A stretch of 64,000 nucleotides of DNA from Anaeromusa acidaminophila DSM 3853 (GCF_000374545.1 NZ_KB894588.1:62001-126000); one strand, 5' to 3'. Numbered from the stretch's first letter, positions 6,877 to 16,086 are shown. Program-made: numbers and translations. The notes: generated by a model not told the origin, from the letters alone.

Positions 6877-8949
6877 TTAGGTAACTGGTTCTTCCTTTTT
6901 CGTGGAAGCAATCAGCGTTTCCGCCAGCTTATTGGGAACCTCTTCATAATGCGAGAACTCCATATCAAAAGAACCACGCCCCTGGGTCATAGATCGCAAA
7001 TCAATAGCATAACGGAAAAGTTCCGCTTGCGGCGCCTGCGCCTTAACTAGGCTTTTTCCTTGCCCGATTGGCTCCATACCCAGTACGCGCCCGCGTTTGC
7101 TATTCAAATCACCGATCACATCGCCCATGCAGCTTTCCGGCACCTTCACTTCTATATTGCAAATGGGTTCCAGTAAAACCGGCTTGGCTTGGAGTACGCC
7201 TTTTTTCAAAGCCATGCCGCTAGCTACCTTGAATGCCATTTCTGAAGAATCCACCGTATGGTAAGATCCGTCATACAAAGTAACCTTCACGTCTACCAGC
7301 GGAAAACCAGCTAATACGCCGCCCTGCATGGCATCGCGCACGCCTTTTTCTACCGCCGGAATGTATTGTCTTGGCACAGCACCGCCGAAAATAGAATCAA
7401 CAAATTCAAATTTTTGTCCCGGCGGCAAGGGATCTAATTGCAGCCACACATGACCATATTGCCCATGACCGCCACTTTGCTTTTTATGTTTTCCTTCCAC
7501 TTTCACAGTGCTGCGAATGGTCTCCCGATAAGGAACTTTCGGTGTTTTCACCACAACCTCTACGCCAAATTTCCGTTTCATCCGCTCAGCCATAATATCC
7601 AAATGCAATTCGCCAATACCGCTAAGCAGCAATTGACCGCCTTCGCCGGTTTTGGATGTGCGTAACGTAGGATCCTCGTCGCGCATCCTCGCTAACGCGC
7701 CACCCAGTTTATCTTCATCTCCTTTGTTCTTAGCCGCAATTGCCACCGTATACATTGCCTTGGGATACTCGATGGGCTCGAATAAAATGGGTTCTTCTTT
7801 GCTGCACAGACTATCTCCTGTAGCTGTTTCCTGCATTTTTGCAACCACTACAATATCACCGGCATGCGCCGTGGTCAGCTGCTCTTGCTGTTTACCTCGC
7901 ATGGTGAAAATATTACCAATGCGTTCACTCTTTTCTTTGCTTGCATTATACAAAGTGCTGTCCGGTTTCAAAGAACCGGAAAATACACGCAAGAAACTTA
8001 ATCGTCCTACAAACGGATCGGCTGTCGTTTTAAAAACCAAGGCCGAAAATGGGTCGGCCGCAACACGTTCTACCGGTTCCTCTGTGCGCGGATCAGTTCC
8101 TAGAACACTGCGCTGCGCCCCATCTGGAACATACGCGTTAATGCCATCCAAAAGCTGCTGTACCCCGATATTGCGATATGCGGAACCGCAAAAAACCGGA
8201 AATAATTCGGCTTTGGCAATACCGCATTGTAACGCGCCATATAATTCCTCGGTCGTCAATTCATTTCCTTCCAGGTATTTATTTAGTAAGGCGTCATCGG
8301 TCTCGGCTATCGTTTCCAGCGTTCCTTGCCGCACGTCGTCAAGAACGCTTGCCAATTCTACGGGAACTGGCCCTTCCGTCAATTTGCCTTCTACAAGCAA
8401 ATAAGCTTTGCCGCTCAATACATCGATGATGCCGGAAAATTCATCTTCAGCGCCTATAGGCCAAAATAAAGGGATGGCCCGTTGGCTAAGTTTTTCTTTA
8501 ATCTCCGCAATAGCTCCTGCAAAATCCGCATTTTCGCGGTCCATTTTATTGACAAACAATAATCTTGGTAATCCCTCACTGCCAGCAAAACGCCAAACTT
8601 TTTCCGTATCCACTTCCACGCCGGATGCCGCACAAAGAACAACTACCGCTGCATCCACCGCGCGGAGAGAGCCTTTCACATCGGCAACAAAATCTGCATA
8701 ACCAGGAGTATCCAGAAAGGTAATTTTTCCGCCCTGCCATTCACAAGGCGCCAAAGCAGTACTAATCGTAACTTTGCGCTTAATTTCCTCAGGTTCATAA
8801 TCGGTAGTGGAATTCCCCTCATCTACGCGGCCCAGGCGAGTTACCGCTCCAGCGGTAAACAAAATTGCTTCCGCCAGTGACGTCTTGCCTGCGCCGCCAT
8901 GTGAGATGAGGCTAACACTCCTGAGCTTGTCGCTTTGATACTCTTTCAC
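6877..8949 (-). CDS. Elongation factor G-like GTPase (second EF-G)
   Basis: 690 residues with full EF-G architecture. The G domain has SHGGAGKTSLAE as P-loop (residues about 16-27), DTPGYADF as G3 and NKMD as G4; domains II to V follow (LSFLRVFSGSLKP, GELHLDI, GGHGQYGHVW, and the MGDVIGDLNSKRGRV switch near the C-terminus). The P-loop has GGAGKT in place of the usual AHIDAGKTT of ribosomal EF-G. It also stands outside a str operon, so it is most likely the Firmicute EF-G paralog rather than the housekeeping factor. I choose GTG 8949: AGGGGG precedes it by nine bases, and the upstream extension is not family-like. Confidence 0.88.
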   Translation of the reverse strand: MKEYQSDKLRSVSLISHGGAGKTSLAEAILFTAGAVTRLGRVDEGNSTTDYEPEEIKRKVTISTALAPCEWQGGKITFLDTPGYADFVADVKGSLRAVDAAVVVLCAASGVEVDTEKVWRFAGSEGLPRLLFVNKMDRENADFAGAIAEIKEKLSQRAIPLFWPIGAEDEFSGIIDVLSGKAYLLVEGKLTEGPVPVELASVLDDVRQGTLETIAETDDALLNKYLEGNELTTEELYGALQCGIAKAELFPVFCGSAYRNIGVQQLLDGINAYVPDGAQRSVLGTDPRTEEPVERVAADPFSALVFKTTADPFVGRLSFLRVFSGSLKPDSTLYNASKEKSERIGNIFTMRGKQQEQLTTAHAGDIVVVAKMQETATGDSLCSKEEPILFEPIEYPKAMYTVAIAAKNKGDEDKLGGALARMRDEDPTLRTSKTGEGGQLLLSGIGELHLDIMAERMKRKFGVEVVVKTPKVPYRETIRSTVKVEGKHKKQSGGHGQYGHVWLQLDPLPPGQKFEFVDSIFGGAVPRQYIPAVEKGVRDAMQGGVLAGFPLVDVKVTLYDGSYHTVDSSEMAFKVASGMALKKGVLQAKPVLLEPICNIEVKVPESCMGDVIGDLNSKRGRVLGMEPIGQGKSLVKAQAPQAELFRYAIDLRSMTQGRGSFDMEFSHYEEVPNKLAETLIASTKKEEPVT

Positions 8950-9120
8950 ATAAATACCCCCTTGTTTTTTTGCTTTATCGTAAAAGACATTGTGAAACAA
9001 AGGATTTCATGATACGAGCCAATTACCTTACATTATTCCAACTACTATACTCACTGAGAATGTTTTTTAAATTCTCTGCCAAATCCAAATATTCCTGCTA
9101 TCCCTTTCTGATTTTATGGA

Positions 9121-9167
9121 AAATAAAAGGTTCTGTTTGCAGAAATATTTTCTGCAAACAGAACCTT
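9121..9167 (-). terminator. Intrinsic terminator after the M42-ndk-pduO operon
   Basis: A 17-bp perfect stem (AAGGTTCTGTTTGCAGA with its complement, 9127-9167) with a T-rich tail on the minus strand. Confidence 0.9.
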
Positions 9168-9187
9168 CAATAATTAACAAACAACCG

Positions 9188-9694
9188 CTATTTTCCTGCA
9201 ACTTCCGCTTCAAATCGAGCCATAACAAAGCACAAATCAGAAATCCGGTTCAATACAATACCAAGCGTTTCCGATACAGTTTCGCTTCGCCGTAAACGCA
9301 CAAACTGACGTTCCGCTCGTCGCGTAACGGTTCGCGCCAAATCTAGGGCTGCAGCTGCTACGGTATCGCCAGGAATAATAAAAGAACTCAACGGAGGCAG
9401 TTGCGCTTGAAACCGATCAATAGCCGCTTCCAATTTGCTGATCTCTTCCGGTTTTACGTATACAGCGCCATCAACGCTGGCCATTTCGGCCATCACCAAC
9501 ATTAACAGCTTCTGTACCGACAGCGTAGTTTCCTTTACTTCCGCCGATATTGCCTGAGCCCGTGCCAATCCTAACGCCGAACTGATTTCATCAACCGAGC
9601 CATAGGCCTCCACGCGCAAGCAATCCTTATCCACTCGCTCGCCGCTCAAAAGAGCTGTCGTACCTTTGTCACCAGTTTTCGTATATACGCTCAT
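9188..9694 (-). CDS. pduO: Cob(I)yrinic acid a,c-diamide adenosyltransferase, PduO type
   Basis: 168 residues. It transfers adenosyl from ATP to cob(I)alamin to make coenzyme B12. Signatures: N-terminal MSVYTKTGDKGTTALLSGER (ATP-binding), the VDEISSALG helix, and the C-terminal RRAERQFVRL and LNRISDLCFVMAR segments. It is the last gene of an operon with ndk, five bases upstream. The corrinoid link is notable given the large B12-riboswitch island in the same window. The gene could also be named cobO/pduO-type; the fold is PduO, not CobA. Confidence 0.93.
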   Translation of the reverse strand: MSVYTKTGDKGTTALLSGERVDKDCLRVEAYGSVDEISSALGLARAQAISAEVKETTLSVQKLLMLVMAEMASVDGAVYVKPEEISKLEAAIDRFQAQLPPLSSFIIPGDTVAAAALDLARTVTRRAERQFVRLRRSETVSETLGIVLNRISDLCFVMARFEAEVAGK

Positions 9695-9699
9695 CTTAC

Positions 9700-10119
9700 T
9701 TATGCCCCCTCTTTTTTATACTCTGGAAAAAAACGCGCAATCTCTACACTAGCACTAGCGGGACTATCTGAAGCATGCACCACATTTTCCGTTACATTTA
9801 ACGCATAATCGCCGCGAATCGTCCCAGCTCCCGCCTGCAAGGGATCAGTAGAGCCCACAAGGCGCCGCACTTGCTCTACAGCCCGCGGCCCCGTCAAAAC
9901 AATAGCCACTACCGGGCCTGACAGGATATACGCGGCAAGCTCTGGAAAGAACGCTTTTTCCACATGTTCCTGATAGTGCTCCCGTACTAAAGCCTCGTTA
10001 AAGTTCAGCATACGCAGGGCTGATACTTGCAATCCCTTCTGCTCAAAGCGGCCCAAAATAGCACCGCAAAGTCCGCGCCGCACCGCATCAGGTTTCAAAA
10101 GCACTAGTGTCTTTTCCAT
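9700..10119 (-). CDS. ndk: Nucleoside diphosphate kinase
   Basis: 139 residues, standard length. It moves the gamma phosphate from ATP to NDPs through a phosphohistidine. It begins MEKTLVLLKPDAVRRG and has the active-site motif NVVHASDSPASA with the catalytic His at residue 115. The gene sits between the gamma-carbonic-anhydrase-like gene and pduO with very short gaps, in one minus-strand operon. Confidence 0.96.
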   Translation of the reverse strand: MEKTLVLLKPDAVRRGLCGAILGRFEQKGLQVSALRMLNFNEALVREHYQEHVEKAFFPELAAYILSGPVVAIVLTGPRAVEQVRRLVGSTDPLQAGAGTIRGDYALNVTENVVHASDSPASASVEIARFFPEYKKEGA

Positions 10120-10126
10120 GCGCGCT

Positions 10127-10654
10127 TCACTCCTTGTTATTCATATACTTCGCCGCTAATTCTACATACGATTGAGCCGACGCCTGCAACGCTGCAATAT
10201 CTTCTTCGGTAAGAGAACGAACCACCTTGGCCGGCGACCCCATTACCAACGAACCAGAGGGGATCACTTTTCGCTCCGGCACCAAGGAACCGGCGGCCAC
10301 TATACAATTATCGCCAATCTCGCAATAACTCAATAAAATAGCGCCCATACCGATAAGACAATTATTCCCCACTTTGCAGCCATGCACAATCGCGTTATGA
10401 CCTACGGTAACATCTCGTCCAATAATGGCCGGATAATCATGCATAACATGCACGGTACTGTTATCTTGGATGTTGGTGTTAGCGCCAATAAAAATTGGAT
10501 GTACATCGCCTCGCAACACGGCATTATGCCAAATATTAACATTATCTTCCAAGGTTACATCACCAATTACACGCGCGCCATTCGCCACAAACACCTTCTG
10601 CCCCAATTGCGGAGTCTTGCCTGCAAAGGCTTCCAGCTTATCGTTATTACTCAT
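10127..10654 (-). CDS. Gamma-carbonic anhydrase-like hexapeptide-repeat protein
   Basis: 175 residues of left-handed beta-helix hexapeptide repeats (GARVIGDVTLEDNVNIWHNAV and similar). The metal-ligand histidines of the gamma-CA family are present in the TVHVMHD and VGHNAIVHGC segments. Proteins of this YrdA/PaaY type may hydrate CO2 or only bind metal. The start is ATG 10654, whose ATGA overlaps the stop of the M42 peptidase; a longer frame to 10708 lacks family similarity. Confidence 0.88.
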   Translation of the reverse strand: MSNNDKLEAFAGKTPQLGQKVFVANGARVIGDVTLEDNVNIWHNAVLRGDVHPIFIGANTNIQDNSTVHVMHDYPAIIGRDVTVGHNAIVHGCKVGNNCLIGMGAILLSYCEIGDNCIVAAGSLVPERKVIPSGSLVMGSPAKVVRSLTEEDIAALQASAQSYVELAAKYMNNKE

Positions 10655-11730
10655 TGTTGTAACAGCTCCTCGTATTCTTTCTGATCCAGCTTGCGCAGTG
10701 CGGCGCAAAGCAATTGCACCGCTGATTCATAATCTTTGCGATGAATAATGCCATGATGGCTATGAATATACCGCGTCGGTACGCTCAATACCAAGCTAGG
10801 CACGCCGTCGCCATAGAGATGCACCTTGCCGGCATCGGTGCCGCCTCCTTCGGAAAAGCCCAACTGAAAGGGAATCTTCTCCTTTTCCGCCATCTCAATT
10901 ATCCAGTTACGCAACGGAGTATGGGGAATCATGGAGGCGTCATAAAAAGTAACCGCCACGCCCTGCCCCAACTTAGCCGATGCTTGTTCCGGAGTTACCC
11001 CCGGCGTATCACCAGCCACGCAGGTATCAATGATAAACGCAAGATCCGGTTTTATCGCCGCGGCGCTCGTCTGGGCGCCACGCAAACCCACTTCTTCCTG
11101 GACCGTGCCAGCGCCATAAACTTCATTTGGATGCTTCTCTTTGCTCAGTTGCAAAAGCACTTCCGCCATAATAGCGCAACCCACCCGATTATCCCAAGCC
11201 TTGCCTATTAAAAAATCAGGATTAGCCATAACGGCAAATTCTCCCTGCGGTACGACGGGGTCCCCCGGTCGAATGCCAAAGATCTCTTTGGCTTCTTTTT
11301 CATCGGCAGCACCCACGTCAATGTACATATCTTTGCGATCTACAAGCTTTTTTCGTTCTTCCGGGCTTAAAATGTGCGGCGGCTTACTGCCGACCACGCC
11401 AGGAACGCGAGATCCTTTAGAAGTCAGCACCATAACTCGCTGGCCTAACATGACATGATCCCACCAACCTCCCAGATTGGTAAATTTCAAAAAACCTTCC
11501 TTCGTAATATGCTTCACTAAAAAACCAATTTCATCCATATGCGCCGCTAGCATAATCTTGGGGCCGCCTTGGCCGCCGTGAGCTCGAAAAAGCACACTCC
11601 CTGTTTTATCATAGGAAATTTCACTGCATCCAGCCAGTTTCTCCTTCAACAGCTCCTTTACTTCGCCTTCAAAACCAGATACGCCATCCGCCTCCGACAA
11701 CTGTTTCAACCACTGCACTTTCTCTTCCAT
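10651..11730 (-). CDS. M42 family metallopeptidase (glutamyl aminopeptidase/endoglucanase M type)
   Basis: 359 residues. A cytosolic di-metal aminopeptidase of the tetrahedral M42 family. Metal ligands and catalytic residues are visible in LAAHMDEIGF, KAWDNRVGC, TVQEEVGLRGA and the late HSHHGIIHRKD. It is first in the operon with the gamma-CA-like gene, ndk and pduO. A GGAGGA site precedes the ATG. Confidence 0.92.
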   Translation of the reverse strand: MEEKVQWLKQLSEADGVSGFEGEVKELLKEKLAGCSEISYDKTGSVLFRAHGGQGGPKIMLAAHMDEIGFLVKHITKEGFLKFTNLGGWWDHVMLGQRVMVLTSKGSRVPGVVGSKPPHILSPEERKKLVDRKDMYIDVGAADEKEAKEIFGIRPGDPVVPQGEFAVMANPDFLIGKAWDNRVGCAIMAEVLLQLSKEKHPNEVYGAGTVQEEVGLRGAQTSAAAIKPDLAFIIDTCVAGDTPGVTPEQASAKLGQGVAVTFYDASMIPHTPLRNWIIEMAEKEKIPFQLGFSEGGGTDAGKVHLYGDGVPSLVLSVPTRYIHSHHGIIHRKDYESAVQLLCAALRKLDQKEYEELLQQ

Positions 11731-11788
11731 AACTGCTCCTCCTTAGAACTGCTCTGCGTATACATACTATTTGAACATAGTCTCGCAA

Positions 11789-11882
11789 AAATCCTGCCAT
11801 CTCACAGCTTCCGGCAGGAAAATTCCCTTTCGTAACCGAAATGGATAGTGTTAAAATTATTACGAAACCTTACTTTGTTCAA
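11789..11882 (-). promoter_or_regulatory. Promoter and hairpin leader of the M42 operon
   Basis: On the minus strand TTGAAC (11877-11882) and TAATTT (11854-11859) are 17 bp apart. The leader then holds a hairpin with TCCTGCC and GGCAGGA arms (about 11792-11820) followed by ATTTTTG. This resembles an intrinsic terminator inside the 5' leader, so attenuation is possible; the -10 is weak. Confidence 0.45.
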
Positions 11883-11901
11883 TAATAGGAGATGTTTAGG
11901 T

Positions 11902-12378
11902 TTGAATATATATCGCTTCCAAGTCATTTGCTGCCTTATTCTCTATATTGCGGCGCTTGGTTTTGCCTATGCCTACTGCAGCTATGATATCCAACGTTAT
12001 CAAAGCGCCTTAACTGCTCCTATAATCCAACCGCCGCCAACGCCGCAGGAAGAAGAATATTGGCAATCGGAGCAGCAGCGCTTGCAAGCGCAAGTTACCA
12101 GACTACGCAGTGAATATGAGCGAGTAAAAGGCACCGTAGATGTCAATCGCGACTTCATTGAGTGGTCTTTAACAAAAGCGGAACAAAGGGAGATGGAGCA
12201 CTTCTTTTCTCCCATTCCCAAGCACACTCCGCCACTGCGAGAACTGCAGCAGCGAATCGCCGCCGCCGAACAACACAGGTTGGAAATATTGACGCAAACC
12301 GCGCTCTGGGGAGGGTTAGCCCTTCTCCTTGCCTTAGCATGTATTTTCGAACACTACCGCAAGAATCGACTTCCATAA
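11902..12378 (+). CDS. Small membrane protein with periplasmic coiled coil, hypothetical
   Basis: About 158 residues from TTG 11902, with ATAGGAG at 11885-11891. A membrane segment lies near residues 5-26 and a second one near 128-148. A hydrophilic loop between them has a coiled-coil stretch (about residues 48-70). Both ends are probably cytoplasmic with the coiled coil outside. The family is not recognised. The gene is monocistronic and ends in a strong terminator. Confidence 0.6.
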   Translation: MNIYRFQVICCLILYIAALGFAYAYCSYDIQRYQSALTAPIIQPPPTPQEEEYWQSEQQRLQAQVTRLRSEYERVKGTVDVNRDFIEWSLTKAEQREMEHFFSPIPKHTPPLRELQQRIAAAEQHRLEILTQTALWGGLALLLALACIFEHYRKNRLP

Positions 12379-12425
12379 AGAGTAAGGATCCCCCCGGCGC
12401 ATGCATCGGGGGGATCCTTACTCTT
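12378..12425. terminator. Bidirectional terminator
   Basis: An about 19-bp stem (AAGAGTAAGGATCCCCCCG with its complement) around a 10-base loop. It lies between convergent genes, with T-rich flanks. Confidence 0.85.
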
Positions 12426-12447
12426 CTCTTGTATCTTATTTCTTCTC

Positions 12448-12696
12448 CTAAGACATGCCAACTTTGTGTCTCGTCGGAACATCCCAGCATTCTTCCACAC
12501 CATGGGGCCGCTCCGTACAAAGAGCTAACGCTTCTTCCATAGTCGTAATTTCCGGACGAAGTACAGGATCCGATCCATTACGGAAAGAATAAAATTGTCC
12601 GTTTCTGTGCAAAATCATCTCATCTGCATCCCACTCGCCTTCACAGGCATTCACCGCTTTCCAAGAAACCGTTCCTACCAATTCCATATCTTTCAT
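12448..12696 (-). CDS. Hypothetical protein, 82 residues
   Basis: A small acidic soluble protein with several Trp and Cys residues (SWKAVNACEGEWDADEM, ALCTERPHGVEECWD). It has a good ribosome site (AAAGGGGG before the ATG) and no signal peptide or membrane segment. I do not recognise the family. It is monocistronic and divergent from the ArsR gene. Confidence 0.65.
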   Translation of the reverse strand: MKDMELVGTVSWKAVNACEGEWDADEMILHRNGQFYSFRNGSDPVLRPEITTMEEALALCTERPHGVEECWDVPTRHKVGMS

Positions 12697-13001
12697 TGTA
12701 CTTCCCCCTTTCTTTTCAGAGAACGCAAGTTAGCCTATTTCTAGTTCTTACTTGCAATATGAATCAAATTGACAAATAAGTCAAACTTTAAAAATCGGAA
12801 AAATCAGTCATTCGTCCAGCTTTTAAGTTCGTTTCTATTTCCTGCTTCTTCTTAATTTGAAATTAGACAAAATACTTCTTTCTTCGTATTGGCTCAGCTT
12901 CGCTAAAATAGCAGCAAATACAGTCTCTTGACAGATACCTCCACAAGAGTTATCCTTATATCGTAATAATCAAATATAACGATTTGAAAGGAGGCGCAGC
13001 A
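12697..13001 (+). promoter_or_regulatory. Promoter and ArsR-type operator of the sulfur-transfer operon
   Basis: TTGACA (12928-12933) and TATCCT (12951-12956) are 17 bp apart. Just downstream, at 12959-12984, an imperfect dyad with ATCGT and ACGAT arms about 14 bp apart covers the expected start of transcription, where an ArsR-family repressor would block it. Ribosome site AAAGGAGG follows at 12987-12994. The rest (12697-12927) holds no gene that I can see. Confidence 0.6.
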
Positions 13002-13289
13002 ATGGATACCAATACAAAAGCTTATCTCGATTTAGCCGAGCTGTTAAAAGCGCTGGCCCACCCCTTGCGCCTATGCATAGTCCGCGGCCTGCTTCAAAAA
13101 GGCGGCTGCAACGTCTCGCATATGCAAGAATGTTTAGGCGCGCCGCAATCTACGATCTCCCAGCATCTTCAGAAATTGCGCGCCGCCGGTATTATCACAG
13201 GCACTCGCAAGGGCCTGGAAGTTCAATACCAAGTCAGCGACCCTATCGTGGTAAAGCTCATTCATGTTTTATTCCCCGATTCCAAATAA
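13002..13289 (+). CDS. ArsR-family transcriptional repressor
   Basis: 95 residues. A winged-helix ArsR/SmtB fold with ELLKALAHPLRLCIVRGLL as helices 1-2 and the recognition helix in APQSTISQHLQKLRAAGII. Cysteines lie in RLCIVRG, GGCNVSHMQEC and are placed near the alpha3 region where metal or persulfide sensors carry their thiols. Given the neighbour, sensing of persulfide or thiol state is more likely than metal, but this is inference. ATG 13002 follows the AAAGGAGG site; an upstream TTG frame would include that site. Confidence 0.85.
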   Translation: MDTNTKAYLDLAELLKALAHPLRLCIVRGLLQKGGCNVSHMQECLGAPQSTISQHLQKLRAAGIITGTRKGLEVQYQVSDPIVVKLIHVLFPDSK

Positions 13290-13344
13290 CATCGTACAAC
13301 AAGAGCGATGCTTACTATGATAATCAACAAGGAGGTCTATTGTT

Positions 13345-15795
13345 ATGAGTAAAAAAGTTTTAATTGTTGGCGGCGTAGCCGGTGGCGCGTCCGCTGCCGC
13401 TCGTTTGCGCCGGTTAGACGAACAAGCGGAAATTATCCTTTTCGAAAGGGATGAACATATTTCCTTCGCGAATTGCGGCCTGCCCTACTATATTGGCGAA
13501 ACCATCCAGGAACGCGGCAATCTCTTGGTACAAACGCCAGCGGCCATGCAAGCTCGCTTTGCCATTGACGTTCGCGTTTATAGCGAAGTTACCGCCATTG
13601 CCCCAGCCAAAAAGACGGTTACCGTTTCCAGCCGCGACAAAGGCGTCTATGAAGAAAGCTATGACGCCCTCGTTCTTTCTCCCGGCGCCAAACCAATACG
13701 CCCTAATCTTCCCGGCATCGACAGTCCTCGTATTTTCTCCTTACGCAACATTCCGGATACGGATCGAATCAAAGAATTTGTTGACCGCGAAGACAGCCGC
13801 CGTGCTATCGTGATCGGCGGCGGATTCATCGGTATCGAGATGGCGGAAAACTTACGCGAACGAGGCCTGGAAGTCACCCTGGCTGAAGCAGCTCCGCACA
13901 TTCTAGCTCCCTTCGACAGCGAGATGTCTATGCTGGCTGAAAAAGAACTGCAGGAAAATGGCGTTCACCTGTATTTGAATGATGGCGTTGCCTCCTTTGA
14001 AACCACAGATGCAGGCATTACCGTATCCCTGCAAAGCGGCGCACGTTTGGAAGCCGAATTGGTTATCTTGGCTATTGGCGTCACCCCGGATACAACCTTT
14101 TTAAAAGACAGCGGCATTCAACTAGGCTCACGCGGACACATCATGGTCGATACGCAGCTGCGCACCAATCAACCTGACATTTACGCCGTCGGCGATGCCA
14201 TCGAAGTCATTGATTTTGTCAACGGCAAACCTACAGCCATTCCTTTGGCCGGCCCGGCCAACAAGCAAGGCCGCATCGCAGCGGACAATATCGCCGGCAT
14301 CTCCAGCCATTTTTCCGGGAGCCAAGGAACTTCCATCTTAAAAGTATTCAACCTCACTGCCGCCTCCACTGGCAATAACGAGCGCACTCTGCAGCGGCTG
14401 GGACAAAGCTATCACACCGTGTATCTACACCCCAATTCGCACGCCTCCTATTATCCAGGCGCTCTGCCGTTGACGATGAAGCTGCTTTTTGACGACTCCG
14501 GCCGCATCTTGGGCGCCCAAGCCGTAGGTATAGACGGCGTAGATAAACGCATCGACGTTATCGCCACAGTGCTGCGCCTCAAAGGTACGGTAGCCGACCT
14601 GACCGAGCTCGAGTTAGCGTATGCTCCGCCGTATTCTTCCGCCAAAGACCCAGTCAATATGATTGGCTTTGCCGCAGAAAACATTCTCGCTGGTCTAACC
14701 GATGTCTTCACGTATGAGCAGCTTCCCTCCTTTGATCGCAGCCAATCCATCCTGCTCGACGTGCGCACCGAAGCGGAATTTGCCAATGGCCATCTTCCCG
14801 GCGCTTTGAATATTCCTGTTGACGACCTGCGTCAGCGTCTGGGAGAATTAAACAAGGACAAGCTGATCCTGGCTTATTGTCAAGTGGGTCTGCGCGGTTA
14901 TATCGCTTCGCGCATTCTAACCCAGCACGGCTTCCGCGTGAAAAACATGACAGGCGGTTATAAAACGGCCGCCGTACAGCTTCCGAATAAACCCGCAGCC
15001 CCTTGCGGCGTCGAAATTGATACGGAAACGCAAACCGTCCGCGAAGTAAAATCGGAACAAAAAAAAAACCATCGCTCCCTTAATGCCTGCGGCCTCTCCT
15101 GCCCCGGCCCGCTGATGCAAGTCAAAACAACCTTGGATGACATGGCCGAAGAAGAAATTTTAGAAATCACGGCTTCCGACCCTGGCTTTTCTGAAGATAT
15201 CCGCGCCTGGTGCCACCGTACCGGAAACCAGCTCTTGGATTTAAAGAAAGAAAAAGGTATTATCACGGCAACCGTTCAAAAAGGCGGCGTGACCGCCTCC
15301 CTAGCTGCACCAACAGCAGCTGCCAAGGATAACAAAACCATCGTTGTTTTTAGCGGCGACCTGGATAAAGCCCTGGCCTCTTTCGTCATCGCCAACGGCG
15401 CGGCCGCCATGGGCAAAAAAGTGACTATGTTCTTCACCTTCTGGGGACTTAACATTTTGCGCAAACCGGAAGACGTCCCTGTCGTCAAAGGCTTCATTGA
15501 CCGCATGTTCGGCTGGATGATGCCTCGCGGCAGTACCAATTTAAAACTGTCCAACATGCACATGCTGGGCATGGGCACGCAGCTTATGCGCAAAGTAATG
15601 AAAGATAAAAACATCGCCTCGTTGGAAGACTTAATGCGGGCCGCTCAAAAAGCCGGTATTGAAATCGTAGCCTGCCAGATGTCTATGGATGTAATGGGCA
15701 TCCATAAAGAAGAATTGCTTGACGGCGTAAAAATCGGCGGGGTGGGCTACTATCTCAATGAAGCCGAAGATGCAAACGTCAATCTCTTCATCTAA
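13345..15795 (+). CDS. Multidomain CoA-disulfide reductase/rhodanese/TusA/DsrE-like sulfurtransferase
   Basis: 816 residues with four modules. Residues 1-445 are an FAD/NAD(P)H pyridine-nucleotide-disulfide oxidoreductase of the CoA-disulfide or CoA-persulfide reductase family, with the single redox Cys44 in FANCGLPYYIGE. Residues about 460-550 are a rhodanese with Cys512 in YCQVGLRGY. Residues about 576-645 are a TusA/SirA domain with Cys582 and Cys586 in CGLSCPGP. Residues 664-816 are a DsrE/DsrF-like domain with Cys777 in VACQMSMDV. All four sulfur-carrying cysteines are intact, so sulfur could pass between modules. The likely role is reduction and relay of persulfide sulfur in the cytoplasm. 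It follows an ArsR regulator and precedes a TSCPD protein. Confidence 0.93.
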   Translation: MSKKVLIVGGVAGGASAAARLRRLDEQAEIILFERDEHISFANCGLPYYIGETIQERGNLLVQTPAAMQARFAIDVRVYSEVTAIAPAKKTVTVSSRDKGVYEESYDALVLSPGAKPIRPNLPGIDSPRIFSLRNIPDTDRIKEFVDREDSRRAIVIGGGFIGIEMAENLRERGLEVTLAEAAPHILAPFDSEMSMLAEKELQENGVHLYLNDGVASFETTDAGITVSLQSGARLEAELVILAIGVTPDTTFLKDSGIQLGSRGHIMVDTQLRTNQPDIYAVGDAIEVIDFVNGKPTAIPLAGPANKQGRIAADNIAGISSHFSGSQGTSILKVFNLTAASTGNNERTLQRLGQSYHTVYLHPNSHASYYPGALPLTMKLLFDDSGRILGAQAVGIDGVDKRIDVIATVLRLKGTVADLTELELAYAPPYSSAKDPVNMIGFAAENILAGLTDVFTYEQLPSFDRSQSILLDVRTEAEFANGHLPGALNIPVDDLRQRLGELNKDKLILAYCQVGLRGYIASRILTQHGFRVKNMTGGYKTAAVQLPNKPAAPCGVEIDTETQTVREVKSEQKKNHRSLNACGLSCPGPLMQVKTTLDDMAEEEILEITASDPGFSEDIRAWCHRTGNQLLDLKKEKGIITATVQKGGVTASLAAPTAAAKDNKTIVVFSGDLDKALASFVIANGAAAMGKKVTMFFTFWGLNILRKPEDVPVVKGFIDRMFGWMMPRGSTNLKLSNMHMLGMGTQLMRKVMKDKNIASLEDLMRAAQKAGIEIVACQMSMDVMGIHKEELLDGVKIGGVGYYLNEAEDANVNLFI

Positions 15796-15837
15796 TTTTC
15801 AGCACTATCGATTAATGAAACAGGAGTTGTTGCACCT

Positions 15838-16086
15838 ATGAAACGCTATATACCTCAAGGAGTTTGTCCGAAAGAAATACAATTCAACATCGAAAACGGA
15901 ACTGTAAAAGACGTCAATTTCATCGGCGGCTGCCCTGGAAATTTAAAAGCCATCAGTACTTTGATTGACGGTATGCCTGTGGAGGACGTCATTTCTAAAT
16001 TCAAAGGAAATATTTGTCGCAACCAGACTTCCTGCGCTGACCAATTGGCTAAAGCGCTTGAAGAACATGTAAACCAAAATATTTAA
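15838..16086 (+). CDS. TSCPD domain (TIGR03905 family) protein
   Basis: 82 residues. Conserved blocks: CPKEIQFNIENGTVKDVNFIG, GGCPGNLKAIS and CRNQTSCADQLAKAL. Four cysteines suggest metal or redox binding. This domain also occurs at the end of some ribonucleotide reductases. Function is not known for the stand-alone form. A close paralog lies at 33062-33325 in the orange-protein-like operon. It is the last gene of the ArsR/CDR operon. Confidence 0.85.
   Translation: MKRYIPQGVCPKEIQFNIENGTVKDVNFIGGCPGNLKAISTLIDGMPVEDVISKFKGNICRNQTSCADQLAKALEEHVNQNI

Noticed and set aside
7652-8404. 250-codon + strand frame opposite the EF-G-like gene
   Set aside because: It is antisense to a well-supported gene in a GC-rich coding region and has no ribosome site or family signal.
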